A stretch of 61,664 bases of DNA from Paenibacillus kobensis NBRC 15729 (GCF_004000825.1 NZ_BILZ01000036.1:1-61664), one strand, 5' to 3'. Shown: positions 28,219-38,065, numbered from the stretch's first letter. Notes: a model not told the origin generated them from the sequence alone. Numbers and translations: made by a program.

Positions 28219-29028
28219 ATGGAACGAAACCTCATTGTATATGTCGTTTCCGACTCTGCCGGTGAGACCGGAGAGTTTGTTGTTAGAGCTGCGGCGGCTC
28301 AATTCCATCCGATTGTGGCTGACATTCGCAGGGCGCCCTTCATCCAGGACGTGTCGGCACTCGAGCGTGTTGTTCTTCGGGCCAAACAAACGGGCGGCAT
28401 CATCCTCTTTACCCTCGTCATACCCGCGTTGCGTGATGAGCTTGTACGGCTGAGCCGGATATACGATGTGGAATGCATCGACCTGCTCGGCCAGCTTGTC
28501 ACGAGCTTTGAACGGCAGACCGGAAAGTCAGCGCGGCAGGAACCGGGCTTGAACCATGTGCTCGATGCGGATTATTTCCGCAAAGTCGATGCGGTCGAGT
28601 TCGCCGTCAAGTACGACGACGCGCGTGATACGACGGGTGTGCTGAAGGCGGATATCGTGTTGGTAGGCGTTTCCCGGACTTCGAAAACACCGCTGTCGAT
28701 GTACTTGGCCCATAAAAAGTACAAGGTCGCAAACGTGCCGCTCGTACCGGAGCTGAAACCGCCGGAGGAGCTGTTCAGCGTACGCAAGGAAAGAATTATC
28801 GGTCTTACGATCGGGGTCCCTTACTTGAATATTATCCGTAAAGAACGGCTCAAAGCACTCGGACTGCCAGACAGCGCTGCTTATGCGACGACGGCTAGAA
28901 TTGAACAGGAGCTTGAATATGCTGAGTCTGTGATGAAAAAGCTCGGATGCACCGTGATCGATGTATCGTTCCGTGCGGTCGAAGAGACGGCGAGCATCAT
29001 TATGGAGCATGTTCGACTTCAGTCCTAG
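28219..29028 (+). CDS. yqfL: Pyruvate, phosphate dikinase regulatory protein family (YqfL)
   Basis: This family (DUF299) acts as a bifunctional ADP-dependent kinase and phosphorylase that switches pyruvate phosphate dikinase or PEP synthetase off and on. The 269-residue product has the P-loop-like motif GVSRTSKTPLSMYLA (about residues 152-166) and the start IVYVVSDSAGETGEFV typical of the family. AGGAGG precedes ATG 28219. In Bacillus the regulator gene ccpN sits just upstream; here the place is taken by repeats. Confidence 0.94.
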   Translation: MERNLIVYVVSDSAGETGEFVVRAAAAQFHPIVADIRRAPFIQDVSALERVVLRAKQTGGIILFTLVIPALRDELVRLSRIYDVECIDLLGQLVTSFERQTGKSARQEPGLNHVLDADYFRKVDAVEFAVKYDDARDTTGVLKADIVLVGVSRTSKTPLSMYLAHKKYKVANVPLVPELKPPEELFSVRKERIIGLTIGVPYLNIIRKERLKALGLPDSAAYATTARIEQELEYAESVMKKLGCTVIDVSFRAVEETASIIMEHVRLQS

Positions 29029-29102
29029 CGGCCGGCAGGATTTTATGAAGCCGCGCCGTATATAATAGTACGGTAATTTCATTACGAAATACGAAATGAA
29101 CG

Positions 29103-29603
29103 GTGATGATGTCCATGCTGCTTCATTCCGAGAGGAATGTACCGGACACCGTTATTATTGTAGACGGCGACGCTTGTCCGGTTAAACAAGAAATCGCCGA
29201 ATCGGCCGCACAATTCGGCGTTCCGGTTTTGATGGTATCGTCCTATGACCATCGGCTGGAGCCGTCGGAAGGTGTTAGTGTCGTGCAAGTGGACCGCGGT
29301 AGCGATTCGGTCGACCTGTATATCGTCAATCGGGTGCGCAAGGGCCATATTGTCGTTACGCAAGATTTAGGATTAGCGTCTCTTGTGCTGGCAAAGGGCG
29401 GTGTCGTGCTTTCTTCACGCGGCGAGCAGATCGTTGAAGAGGAGATCGGATATTTGCTGGAGCGCCGCCACGAGTCGGCCAAGAGACGCAGAGCCGGCGG
29501 CAGATCGAAAGGTCCTAAAGCGCTAACGGATGAAGATAGACTTCGATTTCAGCAAAAACTGACAAAACTTTTGAGGCAGCGGCAGGAGTTTTGTCAGCAT
29601 TAG
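29103..29603 (+). CDS. yqxD: YaiI/YqxD family protein (UPF0178)
   Basis: The 166-residue product has the family pattern IIVDGDACPVKQEI, then VDRGSDSVDLYIVN and VTQDLGLASLVLAKG, a PIN-like fold with conserved Asp residues; a nuclease role is suspected but not shown. The start is uncertain: GTG 29103, ATG 29106, 29109 and 29115 are all in frame. GGTGATG at 29102-29108 would best serve ATG 29115. A TATAAT at 29061-29066 may be a -10 box. It precedes dnaG as in Bacillus. Confidence 0.92.
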   Translation: MMMSMLLHSERNVPDTVIIVDGDACPVKQEIAESAAQFGVPVLMVSSYDHRLEPSEGVSVVQVDRGSDSVDLYIVNRVRKGHIVVTQDLGLASLVLAKGGVVLSSRGEQIVEEEIGYLLERRHESAKRRRAGGRSKGPKALTDEDRLRFQQKLTKLLRQRQEFCQH

Positions 29604-29633
29604 CGAATAGTATTTAGGTGCAAGAGGATAAGG

Positions 29634-31493
29634 GTGAGTAATGTGGCATACGGGAAAATTCCGGAATCCGCCATTGAAGCGGTACGCAATGCGCACGACA
29701 TCGTGGAGACGGTCGGGAAATACGTTCATCTCACCAAGAACGGGAAATATATGAAGGGTCTCTGTCCGTTCCACTCGGAACGTACGCCATCCTTCACGGT
29801 TACGCCAGAGCTGCAAATTTTCCACTGCTACGGCTGCGGCAAGAGCGGCAACGTTATTCGGTTCATTGCCGAGATCGAAGGCTACTCATTCCCTGAGGCT
29901 GTACGCGTTATGGCGGAAGAGGCCGGCATTCCGGTCACTTGGGCTGATAGTGCAGACAGCGGACCGCCAGCCAATCCGGACCGCGACAAACAGATCGAAG
30001 CGCATGAATTGGCTGCGAAACTGTATCATTATTTGCTGATGAATACACCGCAAGGCCAATCTGCTCTCGCCTATTTGCGAGGACGCGGCATGTCGGACAA
30101 GCTGATCGATCAGTTCTCCATCGGTTATGCGCCTGAATCGTGGGACACGCTGGCTCGATTCCTCGAGGCGCGCAAGTTTCCGTTGGCGCTCATGGAGAAG
30201 GCCGGACTATTGTCCGCTAAGCAGGACGGCAGCGGTTATGTCGACCGGTTCAGAGGGCGCGTCATGTTCCCGATTTGGAACCGGGACGGTAAAGTTATTG
30301 CGTTTGCTGGACGCATTATGGGGGATGGGCAACCGAAATATTTGAACTCGCCTGAATCACCGCTGTTTACGAAGAGCCGGACGCTGTACAACTTCAATCA
30401 TGCACGTCCCGATATCCGGAAGCGGAGAAAGGTCGTACTGTTCGAAGGATATATGGACGTCATCAAGACGTGGAGCGCAGGTATCCGTAACGGCGTAGCG
30501 ACGATGGGAACTGCTTTGACAGACGATCACGCCGCGATCTTAAGCAGATCGGCTGACGAGATCATCATCTGTTATGACGGCGACAATGCCGGCAAAGCGG
30601 CAGCGATGAAAGCGATCCCGATGTTCGAGAAGGCAGGCATGTCCGTCAGCGTAGCGATGCTGCCCGGCGGCATGGATCCGGACGAGGCGATCGAAGCGTA
30701 CGGTCCAGATGCATTTTTGCGCGATGTGATGGATCATCCCGTATCTGCCGTGAAATTTAAGCTTATATATTTGCGAAAAAACCATATGCTAGAAGAAGAT
30801 GAGGGCCGGCGCAAATATTTGATCGAGGCGGCAAGAATCATTGCGGAGTTGGAGTCTGCAACTGATCGTGAAGTGTACATGCAGGAGCTCTCAAGAGAGC
30901 TTAGCATCTCCATTGAATCGCTCAAGCAAGATGTTCATGCCGTGCGCCAGACGATGCAAAATTTGCAGAGCCCAAGGGATAATAACGGTTTTTCGTGGAA
31001 TAATGGTAGGAATGAAAAGCGTCCTTCGTCTGCAGGTCCACCGACGTTGCTGCCTGCTTACCAACAAGCGGAACGCAAGCTGCTGTCGGTTATGATGCGT
31101 GATGCCGAAACGGCCCGTACGGTGCACGATCGGTTAGGCGATGCTTTTAATGTAGAGGATCACGCAGCGCTTGCTGCTTATTTATATGCATTTTATGCGC
31201 AAGGTCATGATCCTGATGTCAAACGGTTCATCTCCACGCTTCAAGACGACCGTCTGGAGCGAACGGCCGCCTCGATTCTGTTAATGGACGGCGATTTCCC
31301 ATTCAACGAGCAGTTGCTCGACGATTTCATCCGGGAAATTCGTAAGATGCCTCGCATACGCGAGCTCGAACAGAAGAAGGAGCAGTTAGTGCGGGCGGAG
31401 CGATCCGGAGACATTGCGCAGGCTGTGCAAATTGCAAGTGAGATTATAGCCCTAGAGAGACAGCTGAAAGGACGGCAGGACGATCGTTTCTAG
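29634..31493 (+). CDS. dnaG: DNA primase
   Basis: DnaG makes RNA primers at the replication fork. The 619-residue product has a CHC2 zinc finger (CPFH near 44, CYGC near 65), a TOPRIM catalytic core with VLFEGYMDVI and CYDGDNAGKAA, and a C-terminal helicase-binding domain. GTG 29634 follows AGAGGATAAG. It is 18 bases ahead of sigA; dnaG-sigA is the core of the macromolecular synthesis operon, with rpsU located elsewhere in this genome. Confidence 0.97.
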   Translation: MSNVAYGKIPESAIEAVRNAHDIVETVGKYVHLTKNGKYMKGLCPFHSERTPSFTVTPELQIFHCYGCGKSGNVIRFIAEIEGYSFPEAVRVMAEEAGIPVTWADSADSGPPANPDRDKQIEAHELAAKLYHYLLMNTPQGQSALAYLRGRGMSDKLIDQFSIGYAPESWDTLARFLEARKFPLALMEKAGLLSAKQDGSGYVDRFRGRVMFPIWNRDGKVIAFAGRIMGDGQPKYLNSPESPLFTKSRTLYNFNHARPDIRKRRKVVLFEGYMDVIKTWSAGIRNGVATMGTALTDDHAAILSRSADEIIICYDGDNAGKAAAMKAIPMFEKAGMSVSVAMLPGGMDPDEAIEAYGPDAFLRDVMDHPVSAVKFKLIYLRKNHMLEEDEGRRKYLIEAARIIAELESATDREVYMQELSRELSISIESLKQDVHAVRQTMQNLQSPRDNNGFSWNNGRNEKRPSSAGPPTLLPAYQQAERKLLSVMMRDAETARTVHDRLGDAFNVEDHAALAAYLYAFYAQGHDPDVKRFISTLQDDRLERTAASILLMDGDFPFNEQLLDDFIREIRKMPRIRELEQKKEQLVRAERSGDIAQAVQIASEIIALERQLKGRQDDRF

Positions 31494-31511
31494 GGAGGAG
31501 GGAGTCGGAAT

Positions 31512-32648
31512 ATGGCGAATGATCAACATACTGAACTAGAAACGGAGCAGAAGCTAGAGCTCATCAAGGATCAACTGATTGAGCATGGCAAGAAAAGATC
31601 CTCCTTGACGTACAAAGAGATAATGGAGAAGTTGTCTCCGTTCGACCAGGATCCGGAGCAAATCGACGAGTTTTTCGAACAGCTTGACGATTTGGGGATC
31701 GAAGTGGTCAACGAGAACGATGATGATTCTCCGATTAGTCGGGACGATCATGACCGTGAACGGGATCAAGAGCACGATGAGTTTAACTTCGACGACGACT
31801 TGGCGCTTCCGCCAGGTATTAAAATTAACGATCCGGTACGCATGTACTTGAAAGAGATCGGCCGGGTTCCCTTATTGTCGGCTGATGATGAGGTGGAACT
31901 TGCCAAGCGGATTGAGAAGGGCGATGAGGAAGCGAAACGCCGGCTCGCGGAAGCGAACTTGCGTCTCGTGGTCAGTATCGCTAAACGGTATGTAGGACGG
32001 GGAATGCTGTTCCTTGACCTCATCCAAGAAGGCAACATGGGTCTGATCAAAGCGGTTGAGAAATTCGACCATACCAAAGGATATAAGTTCAGTACGTATG
32101 CAACATGGTGGATTCGCCAAGCTATTACGCGGGCAATCGCCGACCAAGCACGTACGATTCGTATTCCGGTTCATATGGTGGAGACGATCAACAAGCTCAT
32201 TCGTGTTTCACGCCAGCTGCTGCAAGAGCTTGGACGCGAACCGACGCCGGAGGAAATTGCGGCGGAGATGGAGCTTAGCACCGATAAAGTAAGAGAAATT
32301 ATGAAGATCGCACAAGAGCCAGTATCGCTCGAGACGCCAATCGGCGAAGAAGACGATTCCCATCTGGGCGATTTCATCGAGGATCAGGAGGCGCTCGCAC
32401 CGGCTGATGCAGCCGCGTACGAACTGCTGAAGGAACAGCTTGAGGACGTGCTGGACACGCTGACAGAGCGGGAAGAGAACGTGCTTCGTCTGCGGTTCGG
32501 TCTGGATGACGGACGGACTCGCACGCTGGAGGAAGTCGGCAAAGTGTTCGGTGTTACGCGCGAACGGATTCGCCAGATCGAGGCTAAAGCGCTGCGGAAG
32601 CTGAGACATCCTAGCCGCAGCAAGCGGTTGAAAGATTTTCTTGAATAA
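31512..32648 (+). CDS. sigA: RNA polymerase primary sigma factor SigA (RpoD)
   Basis: The 378-residue protein has the compact Gram-positive form. Region 1.1 is at the N-terminus (about residues 10-60) followed by an acidic linker. Region 1.2 begins [15 protein letters not shown]. Region 2 includes [16 protein letters not shown] and the -10 recognition segment [16 protein letters not shown]. Region 4.2 has the helix-turn-helix [19 protein letters not shown] for -35 recognition. GGAGGGAG precedes ATG 31512. A terminator follows directly. Confidence 0.98.
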   Translation: MANDQHTELETEQKLELIKDQLIEHGKKRSSLTYKEIMEKLSPFDQDPEQIDEFFEQLDDLGIEVVNENDDDSPISRDDHDRERDQEHDEFNFDDDLALPPGIKINDPVRMYLKEIGRVPLLSADDEVELAKRIEKGDEEAKRRLAEANLRLVVSIAKRYVGRGMLFLDLIQEGNMGLIKAVEKFDHTKGYKFSTYATWWIRQAITRAIADQARTIRIPVHMVETINKLIRVSRQLLQELGREPTPEEIAAEMELSTDKVREIMKIAQEPVSLETPIGEEDDSHLGDFIEDQEALAPADAAAYELLKEQLEDVLDTLTEREENVLRLRFGLDDGRTRTLEEVGKVFGVTRERIRQIEAKALRKLRHPSRSKRLKDFLE

Positions 32649-32656
32649 TGGCCAGG

Positions 32657-32690
32657 GACCTTTCTGCTACGTGCAGCAAGGTCTTTTTTT
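32657..32690 (+). terminator. Rho-independent terminator of dnaG-sigA
   Basis: GACCTT-T-CTGC pairs with GCAG-C-AAGGTC around a TACGT loop, followed by TTTTTTT. It shows that the longer frame starting at 32648 is not the start of the next gene. Confidence 0.9.
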
Positions 32691-32713
32691 CCAAATCTGA
32701 AGGGGAGCGGATT

Positions 32714-33547
32714 ATGGACCAGCAGCGAAAAAAAATGATCGTTCAAGAAATTGAATATTGGCGGCGAAGCAAGCTGCTGCCGGACCGTTACTGCGATTTC
32801 CTGCTTAATCTTTACTCCGATGAACAAGAAAACAACCAATCTTCCGCCCGGTTATCCGGACGTGCCGCACAAGCCGTGCTTACCGCTTCAGGTAAGCAGT
32901 GGTTGTTTGCAATTGTCATTTTTTCCTTGATTTGCTTTGTTGTACTTCATTTTACCGCTTTTCATCCGCTATTGCAAATAGGCGTAACCGTCGCATCCTT
33001 CGTACTTTTGCTGCTCTACGGGCAGCGCGTGAGGCGCAAACATGAGCCTGCTGGCATCGCGATTATCGGGATGGACATGCTAGGATTGCTGGGAATGGGC
33101 ATCTATTTATTGCGTCAACATGGTATCGATGGTTGGGCCGCTCAAGCTGGTTTGTTGGCTGGATGTGCCGTCTTATGGATTGTGTACGGCATAGCGGCGA
33201 GAATGTCGGTTCTTCATTTTACAGGCTGGGCAGCACTGTTGCTCCTATACGCATGGGCACTCTCGCGGCGCGAGTCCGTGCCTTCTTGGTATGAAATTCA
33301 ACTGTACTGGCTGCCAATGACGTTCGTGTTCGCATGGTTCAGCTGGTTCACGCAGCGATGGTCCAGACCGGTTGCTATGGTGCTGTTCGGTATTGGCTGT
33401 CTCGTCTGGTTCATGCCTGAGCTGTACAGCGCGTTGTTCGTTCAAGACTATGTTTTGTCGCAGCTTTTATTATTTGCTAAAATAGCGGTCGGCGGCGGAT
33501 TGCTGTTCGGATTAAGAAAACAATGGATTGCGTGGGTTACTTCATGA
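32714..33547 (+). CDS. Hypothetical multi-pass membrane protein
   Basis: This 277-residue protein has a soluble N-terminus (about residues 1-55, with the segment SKLLPDRYCDFLLNLY) and about eight hydrophobic helices. I do not recognise a characterised family; the N-terminal helical segment resembles DUF2157-type proteins, with low certainty. AAGGGGAGCGG precedes ATG 32714. Its stop overlaps the trmK start (ATGA). Its presence between sigA and trmK differs from Bacillus, where cytochrome and other genes intervene. Confidence 0.8.
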   Translation: MDQQRKKMIVQEIEYWRRSKLLPDRYCDFLLNLYSDEQENNQSSARLSGRAAQAVLTASGKQWLFAIVIFSLICFVVLHFTAFHPLLQIGVTVASFVLLLLYGQRVRRKHEPAGIAIIGMDMLGLLGMGIYLLRQHGIDGWAAQAGLLAGCAVLWIVYGIAARMSVLHFTGWAALLLLYAWALSRRESVPSWYEIQLYWLPMTFVFAWFSWFTQRWSRPVAMVLFGIGCLVWFMPELYSALFVQDYVLSQLLLFAKIAVGGGLLFGLRKQWIAWVTS

Positions 33548-34326
33548 ATGGAAATGTCAAATTGTCGGATCGGCTAAGCATGATTGCCGAGCTCGTACAA
33601 GAAGGGGCGCGTATTGCCGACATCGGCTCTGATCACGCGCTGCTGCCGGTACACCTGGTGTCGTCGGGCAAATGCCCGTCCGCTATAGCCGGCGAACTGA
33701 ACAAAGGTCCTTATGAAGCGGCTAGCAGGCAGGTGAATGCAGCGGGGCTGCAGCATAAAGTGCAAGTCCGCAAAGGAGACGGCTTGGCAGTTGTTCAGGC
33801 CGGAGAGACGGATACAATAACGATATCCGGCATGGGTGGACAGCTAATTGCCACTATTCTAGAAGAAGGCCGAGAGGCGGGCAAGCTGGAAGGCGTCCGG
33901 CAGCTGGTTCTCCAGCCGAACGTCGGCGAGGATGCGGTACGCCGCTGGCTGACAGACCATAATTGGCTGCTGACTGACGAGCGCATCCTTGAGGAAGACG
34001 GCAAGATCTATGAGATTATAGTCGCGGTACGAACAGATAATGCAGCTGAGCAGAATGCGCAGCTGTATAAGGATACGAATCTGCCGTCTGCTGCCGAAGG
34101 CGAAGATGCGGTTCGGTTGCTGTACCGGTTCGGGCCTTACTTGCTGCAGCAGCCAAGCGAAGTATTTTACCGCAAGTGGGAAAGCGAAATTCGGAAAATG
34201 CAGCGGATACTCCGGCAGATGGAGCAGTCCGATACGGAGGAAGCTGTCGGCAAGGCAGAACAATTCCGTGCAGAAATGAATCGAATAGAGGAGGTGCTCG
34301 TTTGTTTGCGAAAGGTCAAACGGTAG
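33544..34326 (+). CDS. trmK: tRNA (adenine(22)-N(1))-methyltransferase TrmK
   Basis: TrmK (YqfN) makes m1A22 in bacterial tRNA. The 260-residue product has the SAM-binding motif IADIGSDHALLPVHLV (about residues 24-39), an acidic loop residue in AIAGELNKGPYEAA, and the motif IV-like TISGMGGQLI. The C-terminal part is a coiled coil (about 200-255). ATG 33544 overlaps the preceding stop. The longer frame from 33523 adds residues unlike the family. The end overlaps nif3 by 25 bases. Confidence 0.94.
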   Translation: MNGNVKLSDRLSMIAELVQEGARIADIGSDHALLPVHLVSSGKCPSAIAGELNKGPYEAASRQVNAAGLQHKVQVRKGDGLAVVQAGETDTITISGMGGQLIATILEEGREAGKLEGVRQLVLQPNVGEDAVRRWLTDHNWLLTDERILEEDGKIYEIIVAVRTDNAAEQNAQLYKDTNLPSAAEGEDAVRLLYRFGPYLLQQPSEVFYRKWESEIRKMQRILRQMEQSDTEEAVGKAEQFRAEMNRIEEVLVCLRKVKR

Positions 34327-35423
34327 CACAGCTTATGGAGCAGCTCGCTCCAAAGCATTATGCAGTGGAAGGCGATAAAATCGGGTTGCAGCTCGGAACG
34401 TTGAACAAGCCGATACCAAAGGTATTGGTTGCGTTAGACGTTACTGACAAAGTAGTAGACGAAGCGATTCAAGCAGGCGCTAACTTAATCGTTGCCCATC
34501 ATGCGATCATATTCCGCCCTATTGCCAAGATCGATACTTCCACGCCAGCGGGCAAGCTGTATGAGAAGCTGATTAAGCACGATATTGCGGTCTATATCGC
34601 TCATACGAACTTAGATGTAACGGACGGCGGCATTAACGATTGGATGGCCGATCTGCTTGGCATCGTGCCGGAAGGACGAAGCAGTCTCGAAGAAGTGCAT
34701 ACGGATAAATTGTTCAAGCTCGTCGTATTCGTGCCGGAGACGCACGGGGAACGGGTACAGCAGGCAATATGGCAAGCAGGTGCAGGTACGATCGGGAAGT
34801 ACGACTGCTGCAGCTTCGTTTTAGAAGGGACAGGCACATTCCGTCCAGGCGACGGGACCAATCCGTTCATTGGGCAGCAGGGCAAGCTGGAGAAGGTGAA
34901 TGAAGTGCGGATCGAGACGATTGTGCCGCACAGCATTCATCGTGCAGTCGTTCAAGCGATGCTGAAGGCTCATCCGTATGAAGAGGTAGCTTATGATCTG
35001 TATCCCGTCGATCTGAAAGGACGTTCGTTCGGGCTTGGCCGAGTCGGCAAGCTAGAGGAGCCGGCGACGCTTGGAGAATTGGCAGAACGAGTCAAATCAG
35101 TGTTCGAGGTTCCGTTCGTGCGCGTCGTCGGCGATTTATCGGCTCCTGTAAGAAAGCTTGCAGTACTTGGAGGGTCCGGTGCCAAATATGTACGCAACGC
35201 GAAGTTTGCAGGCGCCGATGTAATGGTGACAGGCGATATTGACTACCATACCGCGCATGATGCACTGGCAGACGGCATGATGATCATCGATCCGGGGCAT
35301 AACGTGGAAAAAATAATGAAGCAGCGCGTCGCTGACTGGCTTGCTGCTCAGCTTACAGAGCGCAAGTCAACGACGGAAGTCGTTGCATCAGCTCTTTCGA
35401 CGGAGCCGTTCCGCCTCGTATAA
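34302..35423 (+). CDS. yqfO: Nif3-like dinuclear metal center hexameric protein (YqfO)
   Basis: Members of the Nif3/YbgI family bind a dinuclear metal site; the exact reaction is unsettled, with a GTP cyclohydrolase-like role proposed. The 373-residue product has metal-binding NLIVAHHAIIFRP near residue 65, TNLDVTDGGINDWMA near 104, and a C-terminal TGDIDYHTAHDA. A PII-like insert occupies about 130-230. TTG 34302 follows GAGGAGGTG and gives exactly the length of the Bacillus protein. Coupled to trmK by overlap. Confidence 0.94.
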   Translation: MFAKGQTVAQLMEQLAPKHYAVEGDKIGLQLGTLNKPIPKVLVALDVTDKVVDEAIQAGANLIVAHHAIIFRPIAKIDTSTPAGKLYEKLIKHDIAVYIAHTNLDVTDGGINDWMADLLGIVPEGRSSLEEVHTDKLFKLVVFVPETHGERVQQAIWQAGAGTIGKYDCCSFVLEGTGTFRPGDGTNPFIGQQGKLEKVNEVRIETIVPHSIHRAVVQAMLKAHPYEEVAYDLYPVDLKGRSFGLGRVGKLEEPATLGELAERVKSVFEVPFVRVVGDLSAPVRKLAVLGGSGAKYVRNAKFAGADVMVTGDIDYHTAHDALADGMMIIDPGHNVEKIMKQRVADWLAAQLTERKSTTEVVASALSTEPFRLV

Positions 35424-35476
35424 GCTGTTGAGGCTCATTTTCTTTACAATTGGTTCATTTGGTTATCGATAACGGG

Positions 35477-35505
35477 TTGAGCTTTGTTTCAATTCCGAGT
35501 ATACT
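35477..35505 (+). promoter_or_regulatory. Promoter of rnpB
   Basis: TTGAGC (35477-35482) and TATACT (35500-35505) are 17 bases apart; transcription would begin near 35512, just before the P1 helix of the RNase P RNA. Confidence 0.75.
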
Positions 35506-35517
35506 TACTAAGCGAAC

Positions 35518-35921
35518 CGGAAAGTTTGACAGACAATCGCTGGCGGCGCAAGTCGCGAGAGGAAAGTCCGGGCTCCGTAGGGCAGGATGCTGGATAACGT
35601 CCAGTCAGCGCGAGCTGAAGGCTAGTGCCACAGAAATGGACCGCCGATGGCCGGCTTATGCCGGAACAGGTAAGGGTGGAACCGTGGTGTAAGAGACCAC
35701 GAGGAGCATAGGTGACTATGGTCCTGGTAAACCCCATTTGGAGCAAGACCGAGAGAACGCCGCGCTTCACGCGCAGCCCTTGCCCGGGGCGCGTTCGGGT
35801 TGGTTGCTGGAGCCGTTCAGCAATGGACGGCCTAGATAGATGATTGTCGCTAAGTAGGTGGGAGGGTCGTTCCCGTTTGCACCACCGAATGCACAGAACC
35901 CGGCTTACGGCAAACTTTCCG
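35518..35921 (+). ncRNA. rnpB: RNase P RNA, class A architecture
   Basis: RNase P RNA removes the 5' leader of pre-tRNA. The P1 arms CGGAAAGTTTG (35518-35528) and CAAACTTTCCG (35911-35921) close the molecule. Conserved segments include GAGGAAAGTCCGGGCTC, ACAG near position 35631, AGGTAAGGGTGGAA, GGTAAACCCC and GATAGATGATTGTCG, ending ACAGAACCCGGCTTA. The segment GTGGT-GTAAGA-ACCAC and the following GCATAG-GTGA-CTATG fit helices P13 and P14, which class B RNAs of Bacillus lack. The sequence aligns with the Escherichia coli RNA, not with Bacillus subtilis. Confidence 0.95.
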
Positions 35922-35953
35922 CACGGCTCTTATGATCTATCGATAACGAATGT

Positions 35954-36006
35954 AAGGAGCCGGTGCTCCCGTCACGATTGACGGCTGCACCGGCTCCTTT
36001 GTTATT
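35954..36006 (+). terminator. Rho-independent terminator of rnpB
   Basis: AAGGAGCCGGTGC pairs perfectly with GCACCGGCTCCTT around a 20-base loop that has its own small stem (CCGTCA..TGACGG). TTGTTATTTT follows. The convergent protease gene ends at 36007. Confidence 0.88.
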
Positions 36007-37896
36007 TTACAGCTTATTCAGCTTTCGGGCGGCATTCTGAGGAAACCGCTGCAGCGAAGCCGAAGACTGCTCAGCGGCATTCAAAGCTTTCACGACGTCT
36101 ATCTGCCCGTATCCATAATATTTGTCTTTGCCTTTCGTACCTAGATCGTGCGCGGTCTGGCGCATAATGTCCATTACTTCCGTATTTTTCAGCTCTGGAT
36201 TGACCGAACGGATAAGCGCTGCAAGCGCCGCGACATGCGGGCTGGCCATCGACGTGCCGGAAAGAGCGGCATACTGATTGCCAGGATAGGTGCTGGCAAT
36301 CGCATCTCCCGGCGCTGCCACGTCGACATAATCGCCGTAGTTGGAGAACGCAGCCCGTTTGCTGTGTTGATCCGTCGCTCCGACGGCGAACACTTCCGGG
36401 TAAGCGGCCGGATAGCCTGGCCGTTCTGTATTGTCGTTGCCGCTGGCTGCGACAAGGACGACATCGTGGTCGAACGCATATTTGACTGCATCGTGAAGGA
36501 AATCAGCCTGCGCATAGTTGCCAAGACTCATATTAATTACTTTCGCACCGTGATCCGTCGCCCAGATGACCCCTTGCGCAACGGAATAAGTCGAGCCGGC
36601 GCCGCTGCTGTCCAGCACTTTGACCGGCATAATTTTGTTATACCACGACAAACCGGCCACACCTTCTCCGTTATTGACCGAAGCAGCGATAATGCCGGAG
36701 ACGTGCGTGCCGTGACCGACGTCATCCTCGGGATAGTCTCCTTCGGTCACGATATTCGTTCCTCGGACGAGCTTGCCCTTCAGATCGGGATGATCTCCCT
36801 GCACGCCGGTATCCAGGACCGCTACAATGACGGAATCGGACCCTCTGCCAACGTTCCAGCCTTTCTCCGTTTCAATGGATGGCAGATTCCATTGATATTC
36901 CCGGTATAGCACGTCATTCGGAATGATCGTTTGGCCAACTGCTGATTTCGCCTTGGCTGCTTTTTTATTCTTCTGCTTGGCGTCGTTCGTCATATATAAA
37001 TAATGCGGCTCTACATATACCGGTTTCCAGCGCTCTTGGAAATACCGCATCATCGCTTTCGTCTCCATCTTCGTGGAGCGGAAAACATAGGTGTAGCCAA
37101 GCTTTTGGATCGTTATTGCTTGAATATCTTGCCGGATAGCTGCGAGCTGCTGGTCGGTCGGATCAGTCCGGAACCGAACAACCACTTCGTTAATATGGTA
37201 GTGGCTAGCGCCGCCGTTATCTTCCCCGGTTCGAACCGTCGTCTCTTCCGTGGAATTCGCTTTAACGGATTCGATTCTGTAATGGCCTTCGGCCGGGTAT
37301 GGGACAAGCCGTAAATTACGGCGCTGATGCCGCTCGACTTGGCCAACAACATCCTGCATGACGAGCCCGCTGACGCCGCCTCCGGCATGTTTGGGATCTG
37401 GTATGCCAAGAACGATGTAGCGATGGCCGCCATACAAGAAGGGATTAGAGGCGTATTTATTACCCTGTTCGATTGAGCTGCGCGCCTCCTTTAGCAGTTT
37501 TACGGCTTTCTCGTTTAACTCAGGAGGTATGGAACCGCGGGAAACCGACCGATCGCCGCTCGTCCAATTGATGTAAAGCATATGTTTATGCATGTCCATC
37601 ATGTGGGTTATTTTCTCTTTCTTCGTGTTTCCTTCCGTCTGTCCGTTCACGAGCTTCGTGAAGTCTTTCGAGCATTCTGTCGTGCATAGCATGGCGGTAG
37701 CATCCATATCTCGCTGTAGAATGTGCAGTTTCTTGGCCTTTTCGGTATCGGCTGCTGCAGCTTTAGACCGGGCAGGCGAATGCGGCGAAGCGGGGGTATT
37801 CCGGTTAGGGTTAGGCGTGTATTTCGTTGCAAGCGGTATAACCAATAACAAAGCGGCTGCCAACGCAACCCAGCCAATCCATTGTTTTCCTCGCAT
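36007..37896 (-). CDS. S8 family subtilisin-like serine peptidase, membrane-anchored or secreted
   Basis: The 629-residue protein has an N-terminal hydrophobic segment (WIGWVALAAALLLVIPLA, about residues 5-22), a long N-terminal region of about 330 residues, and a subtilisin domain. The triad is Asp in VLDTGVQGDHPDL (about 362), His in GHGTHVSGIIAA (about 398) and Ser in SGTSMASPHVAA (about 549). The segment before the catalytic domain (about 225-310) looks like an inhibitor I9-type propeptide. ATG 37896 is chosen because GGAGGAAACG precedes it; upstream ATGs at 37917 and 37929 have no site. Function may be in sporulation or cell-wall processing; unproven. Confidence 0.93.
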   Translation of the reverse strand: MRGKQWIGWVALAAALLLVIPLATKYTPNPNRNTPASPHSPARSKAAAADTEKAKKLHILQRDMDATAMLCTTECSKDFTKLVNGQTEGNTKKEKITHMMDMHKHMLYINWTSGDRSVSRGSIPPELNEKAVKLLKEARSSIEQGNKYASNPFLYGGHRYIVLGIPDPKHAGGGVSGLVMQDVVGQVERHQRRNLRLVPYPAEGHYRIESVKANSTEETTVRTGEDNGGASHYHINEVVVRFRTDPTDQQLAAIRQDIQAITIQKLGYTYVFRSTKMETKAMMRYFQERWKPVYVEPHYLYMTNDAKQKNKKAAKAKSAVGQTIIPNDVLYREYQWNLPSIETEKGWNVGRGSDSVIVAVLDTGVQGDHPDLKGKLVRGTNIVTEGDYPEDDVGHGTHVSGIIAASVNNGEGVAGLSWYNKIMPVKVLDSSGAGSTYSVAQGVIWATDHGAKVINMSLGNYAQADFLHDAVKYAFDHDVVLVAASGNDNTERPGYPAAYPEVFAVGATDQHSKRAAFSNYGDYVDVAAPGDAIASTYPGNQYAALSGTSMASPHVAALAALIRSVNPELKNTEVMDIMRQTAHDLGTKGKDKYYGYGQIDVVKALNAAEQSSASLQRFPQNAARKLNKL

Positions 37897-38065
37897 TCGA
37901 ACGTTTCCTCCATCCATTGCGTGAATCATTCGCAGTTACGATTAGAGTAAGAAACGAACGTACAAATTATACGCTAATCACTGTTCGACAGTACCACTGG
38001 TGAGTCATTTATGGTACGATAGAGGGGATTTTGTGTGACGGACAATGAAAGGGGATCAACTCACT

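Noticed and set aside
27709-28235. Small open frames in the glyS-yqfL gap on both strands
   Set aside because: They run through the repeats, share repeated peptide fragments only because the DNA repeats, and lack ribosome sites.
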